Origin: JAGVPT01 sp964439265
Lineage (GTDB): Bacteria > Bacteroidota > Ignavibacteria > UBA10030 > UBA8401
Reading direction: 5' to 3'
Assembly: GCA_964439265.1 (NCBI GenBank)
Contig: CAYTOA010000014.1
Location: forward strand, 13,359 to 77,358
DNA: 64,000 nt
A program made the position numbers and the translations under genes. Positions 17,491 through 26,862 of the stretch are shown here, piece by piece; position 1 is the stretch's first letter; each line of letters opens with the position of its first letter. The notes under the pieces were generated by a model. It saw nothing but the letters and a program-made list of their open reading frames with translations. It had not been told where the DNA came from and did no database searches.

Positions 17491-17909
17491 CGGAATGTCG
17501 CTTAAGTGAATGAAATTTGGCTGTTCGATTATTTACGATGTTGTACGTTACGAGCGCATATGGTTCTCGTAAAAGAACCTCTTGGAGCTTTTCGTTGGAA
17601 TCTGCTTTGAGCCGTATGTACGAGAGTGTTTCCCTACAACAATAGCCTCAATCAACAAGACCGCGAATTCTCTCGTCGGTTCGAAACCATTGCTCTCTCC
17701 AACTGCCTCTTTACAAATCTTACCGTTCTTTCAAATCAATGTCAAGCATTAGCGAGCAACGGTAGCGTTCACGTTTGAGCTTGTTGTGAGAGATGACGGA
17801 CATCTTGCCAAATCTGAGCACTACCCGGGTGCTGTCCGAGGTTAAGCTAATTGAGGCGTACTGTGTCCAATAAATAAGAAACGACGTAACGTTTACAATT
17901 GAAAGGAGC
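17491..17909. other. Divergent intergenic region between aminopeptidase and lipoprotein genes
   Basis: About 420 bp between two divergent starts must hold both promoters. The only structure I see is a small hairpin (GGTTCT/AGAACC, about 17562-17579) and a LacI-like half-palindrome GTAACGTTTAC near 17886-17896. I see no gene, and no promoter that I can assign with confidence. Confidence 0.4.
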
Positions 17910-17918
17910 ATGGAAACC

Positions 17919-18422
17919 ATGAGGCCGACAATAAGTTTTGCAGTTATCCTTGCTGTGTTTTTGACTATCGCAGGGTGCACGTCTCAGCGGTACGCACAAT
18001 ATCACCATGGACGCATCCCCGCATCGGACACTCTATCGATGATGAAGAAACAGGATGTGATCTCACTGACAAAGGCCGGCGTCAGCGACAGTCTCATCAT
18101 TACGATGCTGGCAACGTCTCACTCATGGTTCCAGCTGAGTACTCAGGATGTTCTGGAACTGAAAAATGCCGGGGTGAACGAAAGAGTCATTAATGCGATG
18201 CTCATTTCAAATGAGCCTACTTCTAACGGCGACCGTTACGTACAAGACGGAAATTATTACTATCCCCCATATTATTGGTACGGCGGATATGATCCGTACT
18301 GGTACAACCCGTCGTTGTACTTCGGATACAGTTATTCTCGGCCTGTGTATGGGTACCGTGGAATGCGCTTCGGCGGCTACGGATATCACGGCGGCTGGGG
18401 CGGCGGTTTCAGGCATCGTTGA
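17919..18422 (+). CDS. Small lipoprotein with Tyr/Gly-rich tail
   Basis: The second ATG (17919) is preferred because AGGAG at 17904-17908 is 10 nt away from it but only 1 nt from the first ATG at 17910. The 167-residue product has a lipoprotein signal peptide ending IAGCTS. Two short repeats at about residues 38-90 (MKKQDVISLTKAGVSDSLII and TQDVLELKNAGVNERVINAM) match the pattern of a helical repeat (DVxxLxxAGVxxxxI) seen in many small Bacteroidota envelope proteins. The tail is rich in Tyr, Gly and Pro (YYYPPYYWYGGYDPYWY). It is likely a surface-exposed or cell-envelope lipoprotein. Function unknown. Confidence 0.8.
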   Translation: MRPTISFAVILAVFLTIAGCTSQRYAQYHHGRIPASDTLSMMKKQDVISLTKAGVSDSLIITMLATSHSWFQLSTQDVLELKNAGVNERVINAMLISNEPTSNGDRYVQDGNYYYPPYYWYGGYDPYWYNPSLYFGYSYSRPVYGYRGMRFGGYGYHGGWGGGFRHR

Positions 18423-18516
18423 ATGATGAGTTCGTTTCCTGAGAAAGCTGCCGCAGATTTTCTGACGAGATAGGTAAGAGGATATCTGGGGCAAAGATTA
18501 CTATTCTGTTAATACC

Positions 18517-18552
18517 AAAAGCTCGATCTATTTGATATAGACGAGCTTTTTT
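18517..18552. terminator. Bidirectional terminator between convergent genes
   Basis: Arms AAAGCTCG and CGAGCTTT enclose a loop that also pairs partly (CTAT/ATAG). On the plus strand they are followed by TTTT, about 95 bp after the lipoprotein stop. The hairpin overlaps the last codons of the convergent glycosidase gene (stop at 18528), so it could serve both directions. Confidence 0.65.
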
Positions 18553-20194
18553 GTCTCTACAAATTCCCCTGCTTGCAGACGGAAGTAATACATTCCGCTT
18601 GACACTCGAGGCCTCCACTCTACCTGGTATGTACCGGCGTTTTTCCTCTCATCAACAAGCGTTGCCACGCGCTCTCCGAGTGTATTGAAGATCGTGAGTG
18701 AGACATGTGTTTCCTTCGGCAATTGATAACCAATAACCGTGCTCGGGTTAAATGGGTTGGGGTAATTCTGTCGANNNNNNNNNNNNNNNNNNNNNNNNNN
18801 NNNNNNNNNNNNNNNNNNNNNNNNNNNNNNNNNNNNNNNNNNNNNNNNNNNNNNNNNNNNNNNNNNNNNNNNNNCAATTGATAACCAATAACCGTGCTCG
18901 GGTTAAATGGGTTGGGGTAATTCTGTCGAAGGACAAATGCGGCGGGCGCGTTAACAACCTCCTGACCGGCCCTGGTCGCGGCCGACAAGCTGTCCATGAG
19001 CTGGAGAGCTGACATGCGCTGTGATACAAGGAGAAGGTCGAAAATCCTGTCGAGCGCTGAATTCACCGCACTATTCCCCGAAAATTGAACTCGCGCGTTG
19101 TAGATGCGCAGCGGCAATTGCAGATCAGCAAGTTGAAACTGAAATGCTGCATCCAATGAGTCTCTCATCGCTTGAATGATCTCAAGGTATTGATACCCGA
19201 ATTCTTCCGTCGGTTCGATGATTGTGCCTTCTCCGTAATCATTCCAAGTCGCGATCTGAATCACGTTCGGATGATGAACCAACGCCTGCTGCAGTGTAGA
19301 AGTGAACGTAAATCCGCTGTCACGATCCAGATAACCGTAGCTTGGACCAACCCCCGCCTCCTGATAGATATCATAAAATCCGGGAAAGGCGCTCGTCACC
19401 AGGTACGGCCACCCCGCGGCTTGCGAGTAATACTGCGCAAGATAACTGTTGAGGATGTCTTGCGTCAGGATCCCCGACGTGTTGGACATCCACATCGGCG
19501 GCCACGGAAACGCACCAACAGCGACGGGCGATAAGCGGTTATCGAGAGTAAAAAAAAGAGGAGTCGTGCGCAGGATGGAAAAGAGCGTATCCCAATCGGA
19601 GCTGTTCACAAAATACTGCGGGCCGAATGTGAGGATGAGAGGATGATCGTTGAGCCGTACGTAGGAAGCCTGGCCCAACCAATTGTTCTGCAAGTAGTTC
19701 ATCACCCCTTTTGCATAGGCAAGTGCATTCGCCTGCGTTATATATCCGCCGTCAACGATATGTTTGACCGATTGATCTTCATAGACGATGCCGAAGAGGA
19801 GCTGTGCGCGCTGAAGTTCGGCAAAGAGGTTCTGCGTACTCGCATTGAGAACTCCGTAATCCAAGTAGCTGTCCATACCGTACCAATCGACGAGCGCGCC
19901 GTCGATCCCTGCAATTTTCATCAGTAAGGATTGATATTCCAGAATGTTTTTATCATCCGAATCATACGGTCCAGTAAGCGGGTAGTAGTGCGAGGCGATC
20001 GCCCGTTCGCCGGTTTGCCCGATAACGTCAGGGTTATAATGATCCATCGTCCAATGCCATCCCCAGTATCCGTGTACGGCTTTTGTTTGAAACCATGGCA
20101 TGTAATGCACCATGATCAGGGGACGAGAAACATCCTGAGCAAAAGACGCAGAAAAAGCCATAAGCAATAACGCTGACACAATGCGCAGTTTCAT
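18528..20194 (-). CDS. GH71/99-like secreted glycoside hydrolase with type IX sorting domain, interrupted by an assembly gap
   Basis: The protein has a signal peptide (LRIVSALLLMAFSASFAQ). A domain similar to GH99/GH71 endo-acting enzymes follows, with IMVHYMPWF, YWGWHWTMDHYNPD, YPLTGPYDSDDKNILEYQ, IDGALVDWYGM and IQIATWNDYGEGTIIEP as the expected barrel-end motifs. GH99 enzymes are endo-alpha-mannan(osid)ases, but the substrate here is unknown. The frame breaks at the 100-N gap. The 55 bp on each side of the gap are identical. If one copy and the Ns are removed, the gene reads through in frame from NYPNPFNPSTVIGYQL into PKETHVSLTIFNTLGERV and ends LVYIK, giving about 503 residues with a complete sorting domain. 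So this is one intact gene and not a broken one. Confidence 0.82.
18720..18929. other. Artefactual scaffold gap (100 N) flanked by a 55-bp identical overlap
   Basis: Positions 18775-18874 are all N. The 55 bp before it (18720-18774) and after it (18875-18929) are identical. This is the pattern of two contig ends that overlap but were joined with a fixed-size gap. The true sequence is shorter by 155 bp, and removing it restores the glycosidase frame. Confidence 0.9.
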
Positions 20195-20483
20195 TCCATG
20201 AACTTAGTATTGTGATAACCCTTGCTGAGATGTAAAGTACAAACTAAACCCTTGATAATCATCATGTTCAAAGGATTTCAGACCTACAACACCGGTTGCG
20301 TTCTTATCGAAGAACTACCTTCTGCTCAAAAATGGATTTTCAATGATCGAGATTGCTGCCCAGGCAATTTATTACCACCACAAATATCTCTATATTATAG
20401 ACCAAGACAGGAAGGAAGAGAAGTGCGTTTCTTCCATGTTGGAGTAATTTCTACAATCACGGACTAAGGATCGGCGAACACCT

Positions 20484-22133
20484 ATGACGACAGGCAACTC
20501 ACAACTTACAACGCGGGCAGTATGGTCTGCCCTCGAAGCTCATTACTCCAGGATCAAAGACGTACATCTTCGCAAACTTTTTGAGGACGACCCGCAGCGG
20601 GGAGAACGCCTGCATACAGAAGCGTGCGGAATCTATTTTGATTATTCCAAACACCGTATCACCGACGAGACGATCAGGCTGCTGCTGCAATTGGCGGAGG
20701 AATCCGGTCTCCGCGGCCGAATCGATGCTATGTTTCGCGGAGACAAGATCAACGTCACGGAGAAGCGGTCGGTGCTGCATACGGCGCTCCGCGCGCCCGA
20801 GGGACGATCGATCGTCGTGGATGGCGAAGACGTGGTTCCATCCGTCCATGCCGTCCTCGACAAAATGGGAGCGTTTTCAAACCGTGTGCGAAGCGGAACA
20901 TGGAAGGGATTCACCGGCAGATCGATCCGCAATATTGTCAACGTCGGCATCGGCGGATCCGATCTCGGACCGGTGATGGCGTTCGAAGCGCTGCGTCATT
21001 ACACTCAACGGGACCTGACATTCCGATTTGTTTCCAACGTCGACAGTACCGATTTTGCCGAGGCTGTTTACGGCCTCGATGCAGAGGAGACGTTGTTCAT
21101 CATATCCTCCAAAACTTTTACAACCCAGGAGACGATGACCAACGCAAGGACGGCTCGCGACTGGGTCCTTGCAACGTTAAAAGACACCGCTTCTATCGCA
21201 AAACATTTTGTTGCCGTCTCGACCAATGCCAAAGAAGTTTCTGCATTCGGCATCGACACGGCAAACATGTTCGAGTTTTGGGATTGGGTCGGCGGCCGCT
21301 ACTCGATGGATTCGGCGATCGGGCTCTCGACGATGATCGCCGCCGGTCCGGAAAATTTTCGCGCAATGCTTGGCGGCTTTTACGAGATGGACGAACATTT
21401 CCGCACGGTACCGTTCGAGCGCAACGTCCCCGTACTCATGGCATTACTCGGCATCTGGTACAACGATTTTTTCAAAACGGAGACCGTTGCTGTCCTTCCG
21501 TACGAACAATATCTTAAACGTTTTCCGGCGTACCTGCAGCAGTTAACGATGGAGAGCAACGGCAAGCATGTTACATTGGACGGTTTGCAAGTAAACTATC
21601 AAACCGGTTCGATCTATTGGGGAGAACCAGGCACCAACGGACAGCACTCTTTTTACCAATTAATCCACCAGGGAACAAAGCTCATCCCCTGCGATTTCAT
21701 AGCTTTTGCTCAGGCGCTCAATCCTCTTGGACGCCATCACGACCTGCTCATGGCGAATGTTTTTGCACAAACCGAAGCTCTCGCATTCGGCAAAACGCCG
21801 CAGGAAGTTCAGGACGAAGGCACGCCCTCCTGGCTCGTTCCTCATAGAACGTTCGACGGAAACCGTCCCTCAAGCACTCTCCTTCTTGAAAAGCTGACGC
21901 CGGATACTCTGGGGAAACTTATCGCACTGTATGAACACTGCGTTTTCGCGCAGGGTGCCATCTGGCAGATTGATTCGTTTGACCAGTGGGGCGTGCAGCT
22001 GGGCAAGGTGCTTGCTGAGCGCATCGTGCCCGAACTTGAGAACAAATCGGAACCGCAGCCGATACACGACAGCTCGACGAACAATCTGATCCGGCGCTAT
22101 CGGACATTAAAACAACGGGCGGGCGGAAAATAA
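20484..22133 (+). CDS. pgi: Glucose-6-phosphate isomerase
   Basis: A 549-residue protein covering the full length of the family. It contains INVGIGGSDLGPVM-like sequence (NVGIGGSDLGPVM), the phosphate-binding SSKTFTTQETMTNA, the GGRYSMDSAIGLS signature and the catalytic ESNGK (in QQLTMESNGK). The C-terminal FDQWGVQLGK supplies the conserved lysine. It interconverts glucose 6-phosphate and fructose 6-phosphate in glycolysis and gluconeogenesis in the cytoplasm. It stands alone, divergent from the glycosidase and convergent with the nitroreductase. About 290 bp upstream hold the promoter, but I recognise no clear element in it. Confidence 0.97.
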   Translation: MTTGNSQLTTRAVWSALEAHYSRIKDVHLRKLFEDDPQRGERLHTEACGIYFDYSKHRITDETIRLLLQLAEESGLRGRIDAMFRGDKINVTEKRSVLHTALRAPEGRSIVVDGEDVVPSVHAVLDKMGAFSNRVRSGTWKGFTGRSIRNIVNVGIGGSDLGPVMAFEALRHYTQRDLTFRFVSNVDSTDFAEAVYGLDAEETLFIISSKTFTTQETMTNARTARDWVLATLKDTASIAKHFVAVSTNAKEVSAFGIDTANMFEFWDWVGGRYSMDSAIGLSTMIAAGPENFRAMLGGFYEMDEHFRTVPFERNVPVLMALLGIWYNDFFKTETVAVLPYEQYLKRFPAYLQQLTMESNGKHVTLDGLQVNYQTGSIYWGEPGTNGQHSFYQLIHQGTKLIPCDFIAFAQALNPLGRHHDLLMANVFAQTEALAFGKTPQEVQDEGTPSWLVPHRTFDGNRPSSTLLLEKLTPDTLGKLIALYEHCVFAQGAIWQIDSFDQWGVQLGKVLAERIVPELENKSEPQPIHDSSTNNLIRRYRTLKQRAGGK

Positions 22134-22214
22134 GATCAATTTCTGATCCATCTTGTCTGACCGCAGAATCACTTCAATCAATTTGATGCGGTTCCGCGAA
22201 AACGGGTTGTAATC

Positions 22215-22889
22215 TTAGTTGTTTGCAGGATATCCAATCGTCTGGCCAAAAAGGATCCTCTGTTCGTCGCGCAATTCCAACTTTGCCGCAAGACCGTCCT
22301 TGTTGCAATTATGGAACCAGGATGCCAGCCCTTCAGCGGCGGCGAACAAATAGACGTTGCCCGCTATGAGTCCGGTATCAACATAATAGTATGATTTTTG
22401 AACTTCGGGATCCAGCAGCCCTGGTTCCTGAAAACCGGACGTGTGGGTCAGCCGCCGGATATCGGCAACATAAATGAGTTGAACCGGGGCCCTGGCCACA
22501 AGGTCCGCCTGTCCGGGGCTAATTGCCAGGGCGCGATCGTCGCCGGCAGCGACCGGATCGAGCCTGTGATGAACCGGGTCGTAGAAGTAAATCCCTTTCT
22601 CCATCACAACGTATATATCTATCTCCTGCGAATTGCTGGCGGAGGCGGCCGTCCTGCCGGAGATATCGAACGGACCCTGCTTGCGATTCACTCCGCATGC
22701 TGCCCAGAGCAAATTTGAAAGCGCCTGAGGCGAAAGTCTCTTCTCGCTTATTTCCCGGATTGTTCTTCTCCGTTGCAAAGCAATCGATACCGACGTACCG
22801 CGGCCGCGGGTCGGTTTCGGAAGTGCAAGCTGCACGAGGTGTTGTGAAGCAACGGGCCGTAGAGCGCGATTCACTCTTTTGTCGATCAT
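22215..22889 (-). CDS. SagB/ThcOx-like nitroreductase-family protein
   Basis: A 224-residue protein. The start (SIALQRRRTIREISEKRLSP) and LSNLLWAACGVNR are typical of nitroreductase-family flavoproteins, as are EIDIYVVMEKGIYFYDP and a C-terminal LFAAAEGLASWFHNCN followed by IGYPAN. SagB-type members use FMN and oxidise azoline rings in peptide modification, but stand-alone members have unknown substrates. No cyclodehydratase or precursor peptide is visible nearby. The sequence ends with the family's FGQTIGYP. It is convergent with pgi. Confidence 0.85.
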   Translation of the reverse strand: MIDKRVNRALRPVASQHLVQLALPKPTRGRGTSVSIALQRRRTIREISEKRLSPQALSNLLWAACGVNRKQGPFDISGRTAASASNSQEIDIYVVMEKGIYFYDPVHHRLDPVAAGDDRALAISPGQADLVARAPVQLIYVADIRRLTHTSGFQEPGLLDPEVQKSYYYVDTGLIAGNVYLFAAAEGLASWFHNCNKDGLAAKLELRDEQRILFGQTIGYPANN

Positions 22890-23267
22890 ACCATCCTCAT
22901 TTTCGTTCTAGAAAGTTTAGAATAGAGAGGCTTGCGGAATATTCAGCGGAGGGAGAAATTACGCGGAATGGACCAGCGGTCTGCTCAGAGTGCGGCCTTG
23001 ACCACAACGACGATTTGACCGGCTTGTTGCTTTTCTGCAATATTCAGAGGAAGACAGCGGTTGATGATATTTTAAAGTATCGAAAAGCCGGTGCGACGCG
23101 TTACGACTATGATTAAAACCTACTATGACTCCGACGTACCTCTCTCTCGGCGGTAAGTCTAGAGAAAAGTAAATCGAAAGTCAAGAAGATTCATCGGCGG
23201 ACTAGATTGTTTCAGATTAGAGATAGAACGGGCAGCCTCGTTAAGTAAGGGAGGCCGCCTTGTCCTT

Positions 23268-23292
23268 CCCTACGGGTCTACGACCCGTAGGG
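23268..23292. repeat. Perfect hairpin 1 (11-bp arms)
   Basis: CCCTACGGGTC and GACCCGTAGGG are separated by TAC. It is the first of three hairpins within 110 bp. Confidence 0.85.
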
Positions 23293-23327
23293 TCGTGGAC
23301 GATGCGTTCGCTGCACTCACTTGCTCA

Positions 23328-23350
23328 GGATGAACATATCTCGTTCATCC
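23328..23350. repeat. Perfect hairpin 2 (8-bp arms)
   Basis: GGATGAAC and GTTCATCC are separated by 7 nt. Together with the neighbouring arms this resembles the CTCAGGATGAAC-type intergenic repeat seen in many bacterial genomes. Confidence 0.8.
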
Positions 23351-23352
23351 TA

Positions 23353-23374
23353 TCCCGAACAGATCGTTTCGGGA
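23353..23374. repeat. Perfect hairpin 3 (7-bp arms)
   Basis: TCCCGAA and TTCGGGA enclose an 8-nt loop, starting 2 bp after hairpin 2 and ending about 30 bp before the BNR-gene stop codon. There is no U-tract, so it is not a classical terminator. Confidence 0.75.
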
Positions 23375-23405
23375 AGCAAACTCGTTCTGCGTTAGCGGGT
23401 AGAGA

Positions 23406-26381
23406 TCACTTCAGCAGCAGCATTTTCATCACACGAACAAATCGGTCGTTAGGGTTGACGATGCTCGCCGCTTCTATCCGATAAAAATAGATGCCCGAGG
23501 CAACGTTGGCACGCCAATCAATCTGGTGGAAACCGCCGTCCTGCACATCGTTTTCGAGCACTGCTACTTGCTGACCGATCGAGTTTGTGACGGCGATCTT
23601 CACGCTGCTCCGATCGGGCAATCCGTACCGAATTGTCGTGGACGGGTTGAACGGATTGGGGTAGTTCTGCTGCAATTCAAACGCCGACGGCACGGGATTG
23701 ATCGCCGCTTCGACGGATTCCGAATATTGAAACGTCCCGTCCCGGTTAATCTGCTTAAGACGGTAAAGATACTTCCCTGCCGGCAGATTATTATCGGTAT
23801 ATGAATACTCGGTCGGTGAGGAACTTGTTCCTGCGCCCGCCGCAAAGCCGAGGCTGGTCCACTCCCCACCACCCAACCCACCCACTTGCAGGGGGATGGT
23901 TGGGGAGGGGGACCGTTCGATATCGAAGCCGGAATTATTGAATTCTGTTTCCGTTCTCCATTTCAGTACCGCGTTCGATTGCTGAGCCGTAACGGTGAAA
24001 GACGTGAGCTCAACCGGGAGAGCACCGCCGGTTCCATTCCATACGCCGCGGCCGTGCGTGAATGCAAAAAGCACATTCGTGCTGCTTTGAACGACCAGCT
24101 CATCTGTCGGGACAAACGAGGGCATTCCGGAATTGAACGACGACCAACTCCCTCCGCCGTTCGTCGTGTAGTAAACTCCCGTCTCCGTCCCCACGTACAA
24201 CGTCGAGGAAGAAACCGGATTGATGACGAGCGAGTGGACCGGAACATTCGGCAGATTGCCTGAGATGTCGGTCCAGCTGGACCCCTGATTGGTCGAGTAC
24301 CAGACGTGGCGTGACAACAGTATTCCCCCCGTGTTGTAACCGCCGTAGGTTGTATAGATATGGTTCTTGTTGCTCAGATCGACGACGATCCGCCGCACGT
24401 AGCCGCTGTTATTTCCGGACGGCGTGATGTCGGTCCATGTATCGATCCCGGAGGACGGGTCCAGGCTTGCACATTTGAAAATCTTTCCGTCAGTCGTCCC
24501 GGCAAAGCCGAGATAATTTGCGGCTGCGTTCACCACGGTTACCGCGCTCACTTGATTGTTTGTCGAGAGGACGCCGCTCGATTGTGTCCAGCTCCCTGCG
24601 GAATTCGCGGTGATCCAGACGCTGTTTGAACCGGCGACGAGAACGGCGGAGTTTTCGGGATTCATTGCGAAAGGGGCGATGAATAAACATTTGGAGCTGT
24701 TATCCTGATCTGTCAATCCGCTCACGCAAGAATTCCATGTTGAACCGCCGTCGGTCGTTTTGCTGATCTGCAGGTAAACGTACTCCTCGTATGCGACGGA
24801 AGCGTTCGATTGATCCTGAGCAGAATATCCTCCGTCGCCGCCGTAGACCTCGGACCAGTTTGTTCCGTACCCGTTATACTTGAGGTGGCCGTTATCCTGG
24901 GCTCCTCCAAAATATGTTGCGCCGGTCTTATACACCGCTCCGCTGTAAAATTGCGTGATCTGCAATCCATTGTTAATATTTGTCCACGTCATACCGCCGT
25001 TGGTCGTTTTGTAGATGCCGCCGTCGTTCCCTTCAAAAATTGTCCCTGAATTCTTCTTGTCGAACACGATCGCGTGATGATCGGCATGAACGGCTGGCGT
25101 TCCATAATATGAATCCCAGAATGTCAACTGCGACCAGCTCGTGCCGCCGTTCGTCGATTTCATCATGTCGACTCCGCCGATGCAGATATTGCTGGAATTG
25201 TACGGATCGATGGCGATGACATTGTCGTACCATCCCTGGTTGCTGAGGTACGACCTCCCTCCCGTCGAAGTAATTTTTGGCGGAGAGGTGAGTTGAGTCC
25301 ATGTGGCTCCGGCATCCGTGGATTTATAGATGCCTTTCAATCCTGCGTCCCCTCCGGTGGATTCATCCGTCGATTCAAAGACGGCAAGCACGGTGTTCGC
25401 CGCGCCCGGATCCTGCGCGAATGCAATTCTGGCATAACCTGAGCTCGGCAATCCCGAGGAAATGAGGGACCATGCTGAGCCGCCGTTGGTGGTACGGTAA
25501 ATTCCCCCTAAGGTCGATCCGTTTGCGTTAACGGCAAAGAGTATTGTAGAAGAAGAAACAGGAAGGACGTCTGTTGGATTAAAATAGTTTGTTGCGAACG
25601 CTGCCGAGTTGATCGCCGTCCAGGACGTTCCGCCATTTGTCGACTTGTATAAGCCGCCGCTGAGAGAGTAACTGTAAACACCGTATCCAACCTTGTAATC
25701 CTTCGTCGCCGCGTATATATTTCCCGACGGATCGGCGGCCAGCTTCATCACGTCTCCAAAGCTCGAGGCTGAACCGCCGCTCGTACTCGAAAGGAGCGTC
25801 CATGTCTCGCCAAAGTCCGTTGACTTATAAATTCCTCCTCCGTACACGGCGTCCACATTGGACCATCCCTCCCCCGTTCCTGCGTAGACAACATTATGAT
25901 TTGTCGGGTCGACGACCATTGAGCTGATGGGCAGAATATCCGCTGCATCGGTTTTCGGATACCATGACGCACCCCCGTCGGTTGTTTTCCAGATCCCCCC
26001 GGCTACAGAGCCGGCAAGAACGATGCTGCTATTCGCAGAGTCAATAACGATCGAACTCACTCTGCCGCCGACATTTCCCGGTCCAAGCGCCGACCAAAAA
26101 GGAGTCGCCGTTTTCATAAGATTCTTAGGCCGGGCCATCGTTTCATTCGTATAGCTGACGGCGCTTCGCCGTAATTTCGGAAGATCGACACTCTGTTCTT
26201 TGCCGGCCAGCATCGCGTAGCGAAACCGGAATGCAGCGGCCGGATCGTCCCGAGTGCCCGCAGCCGATTCCAACGGTTCGTCGGGATCGATCGCCGGGTT
26301 TTTTCCGGACGAATATTTTTGGATGAAGATGAACGCACATGCCGTGACAAGAATAGATAGAATGAACGTTAGACTCTTCAT
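23406..26381 (-). CDS. Secreted BNR/Asp-box beta-propeller protein with type IX sorting domain
   Basis: A 991-residue protein with an N-terminal hydrophobic signal (LTFILSILVTACAFIFI). It carries many BNR/Asp-box motifs of the form (T/S)xDxGxTW: KTTDGGASW, KSTDFGETW, KSTNGGTSW, KTTNGGMTW, KTTDGGSTW, YTTNGGGSW. These mark sialidase/Vps10-like propellers used for ligand binding or glycan-active domains. The C-terminus is a fibronectin-like region (ELTSFTVTAQQSNAVLKWRT) followed by the sorting domain with NYPNPFNPSTTIRYGLP, ending KMLLLK. It is probably an exported or surface-attached adhesin or hydrolase. The catalytic residues of sialidases were not identified. It stands alone, with a hairpin cluster after its stop codon. 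Confidence 0.85.
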   Translation of the reverse strand: MKSLTFILSILVTACAFIFIQKYSSGKNPAIDPDEPLESAAGTRDDPAAAFRFRYAMLAGKEQSVDLPKLRRSAVSYTNETMARPKNLMKTATPFWSALGPGNVGGRVSSIVIDSANSSIVLAGSVAGGIWKTTDGGASWYPKTDAADILPISSMVVDPTNHNVVYAGTGEGWSNVDAVYGGGIYKSTDFGETWTLLSSTSGGSASSFGDVMKLAADPSGNIYAATKDYKVGYGVYSYSLSGGLYKSTNGGTSWTAINSAAFATNYFNPTDVLPVSSSTILFAVNANGSTLGGIYRTTNGGSAWSLISSGLPSSGYARIAFAQDPGAANTVLAVFESTDESTGGDAGLKGIYKSTDAGATWTQLTSPPKITSTGGRSYLSNQGWYDNVIAIDPYNSSNICIGGVDMMKSTNGGTSWSQLTFWDSYYGTPAVHADHHAIVFDKKNSGTIFEGNDGGIYKTTNGGMTWTNINNGLQITQFYSGAVYKTGATYFGGAQDNGHLKYNGYGTNWSEVYGGDGGYSAQDQSNASVAYEEYVYLQISKTTDGGSTWNSCVSGLTDQDNSSKCLFIAPFAMNPENSAVLVAGSNSVWITANSAGSWTQSSGVLSTNNQVSAVTVVNAAANYLGFAGTTDGKIFKCASLDPSSGIDTWTDITPSGNNSGYVRRIVVDLSNKNHIYTTYGGYNTGGILLSRHVWYSTNQGSSWTDISGNLPNVPVHSLVINPVSSSTLYVGTETGVYYTTNGGGSWSSFNSGMPSFVPTDELVVQSSTNVLFAFTHGRGVWNGTGGALPVELTSFTVTAQQSNAVLKWRTETEFNNSGFDIERSPSPTIPLQVGGLGGGEWTSLGFAAGAGTSSSPTEYSYTDNNLPAGKYLYRLKQINRDGTFQYSESVEAAINPVPSAFELQQNYPNPFNPSTTIRYGLPDRSSVKIAVTNSIGQQVAVLENDVQDGGFHQIDWRANVASGIYFYRIEAASIVNPNDRFVRVMKMLLLK

Positions 26382-26473
26382 GTCTATTGCCCTGCAATGA
26401 TTTGAGGAATGTGATCAGGCGATGGTGCTGAATTTCTGAAGGCGTGAAGCTACGGACCGCGAAGGTCTCTACA

Positions 26474-26508
26474 GAACCCCGTCATCAAACATCGAATCAA
26501 GAGGTCTA
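26474..26508. repeat. Degenerate leader element (copy 1)
   Basis: The sequence GTCATCAAACATCGAATCAA, followed by GAGGTCT, matches 31151-31176 except for a few substitutions and one indel. It lies 93-127 bp upstream of the BNR-protein start on the minus strand. The second copy lies at a similar distance upstream of the hybrid histidine kinase. Here the hairpin arms are degraded. The rest of the 26382-26862 stretch holds only the small gene at 26670. Confidence 0.5.
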
Positions 26509-26669
26509 CCGTTCGCCCATGAACCGGCCGTATGCTGGCAGAAATGTAACATGAATGGAAATAATAGTCAAGATTACGTATCATCTGGAAGTGGGGTCGT
26601 CACCTCAGCAAACCGCTTCCCAATAAAGAACAGGATGTACTTGCAAAATCAATAATAACCCCCGACAAG

Positions 26670-26819
26670 ATGGCTGTCTATCGGGTATCAGAGAACCCGA
26701 AGGCAAAGCATATTCAGGGTCGGGAGAGTTTTGTCGTGGTTAGGCCGTATCGGAAGGGTGAAAAGGTTAGAGCAAAAGAGCGGATGTTTGTTGATAGAAA
26801 TGAATTACTCGATTATTGA
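26670..26819 (+). CDS. Small hypothetical protein, 49 residues
   Basis: ATG at 26670 gives a 49-residue, strongly basic protein: MAVYRVSENPKAKHIQ, then SFVVVRPYRKGEKVRAKE and RMFVDRNELLDY. The sequence has a protein-like mix of beta-strand and charged positions and no low-complexity bias. No Shine-Dalgarno site is visible and the family is not recognised. It converges with the toxin gene (stop codons 43 bp apart). It could be a small DNA- or RNA-binding protein. Confidence 0.45.
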   Translation: MAVYRVSENPKAKHIQGRESFVVVRPYRKGEKVRAKERMFVDRNELLDY

Positions 26820-26862
26820 AAAACACGGATAGCGACCCATCTAAAGGTCGCCATCCGATGTA

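Larger units (their letters stand above)
22890..23405. other. Non-coding stretch with three consecutive hairpins
   Basis: This 516-bp stretch lies between the start of the nitroreductase gene and the end of the BNR-protein gene, both on the minus strand. The first 360 bp show no gene that I can support. The last 140 bp hold three strong hairpins (listed separately) just downstream of the stop codon of the BNR-protein gene. They are therefore in the 3' region of that transcript. Confidence 0.6.

Noticed and set aside
17720..17980. Open frame on the minus strand overlapping the lipoprotein start
   Set aside because: It overlaps the signal peptide region of the plus-strand lipoprotein, which has a good ribosome-binding site.
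20222..20467. Open frame of 81 codons upstream of pgi
   Set aside because: No ribosome-binding site, no recognised similarity and unusual composition. It lies where the pgi promoter is expected.
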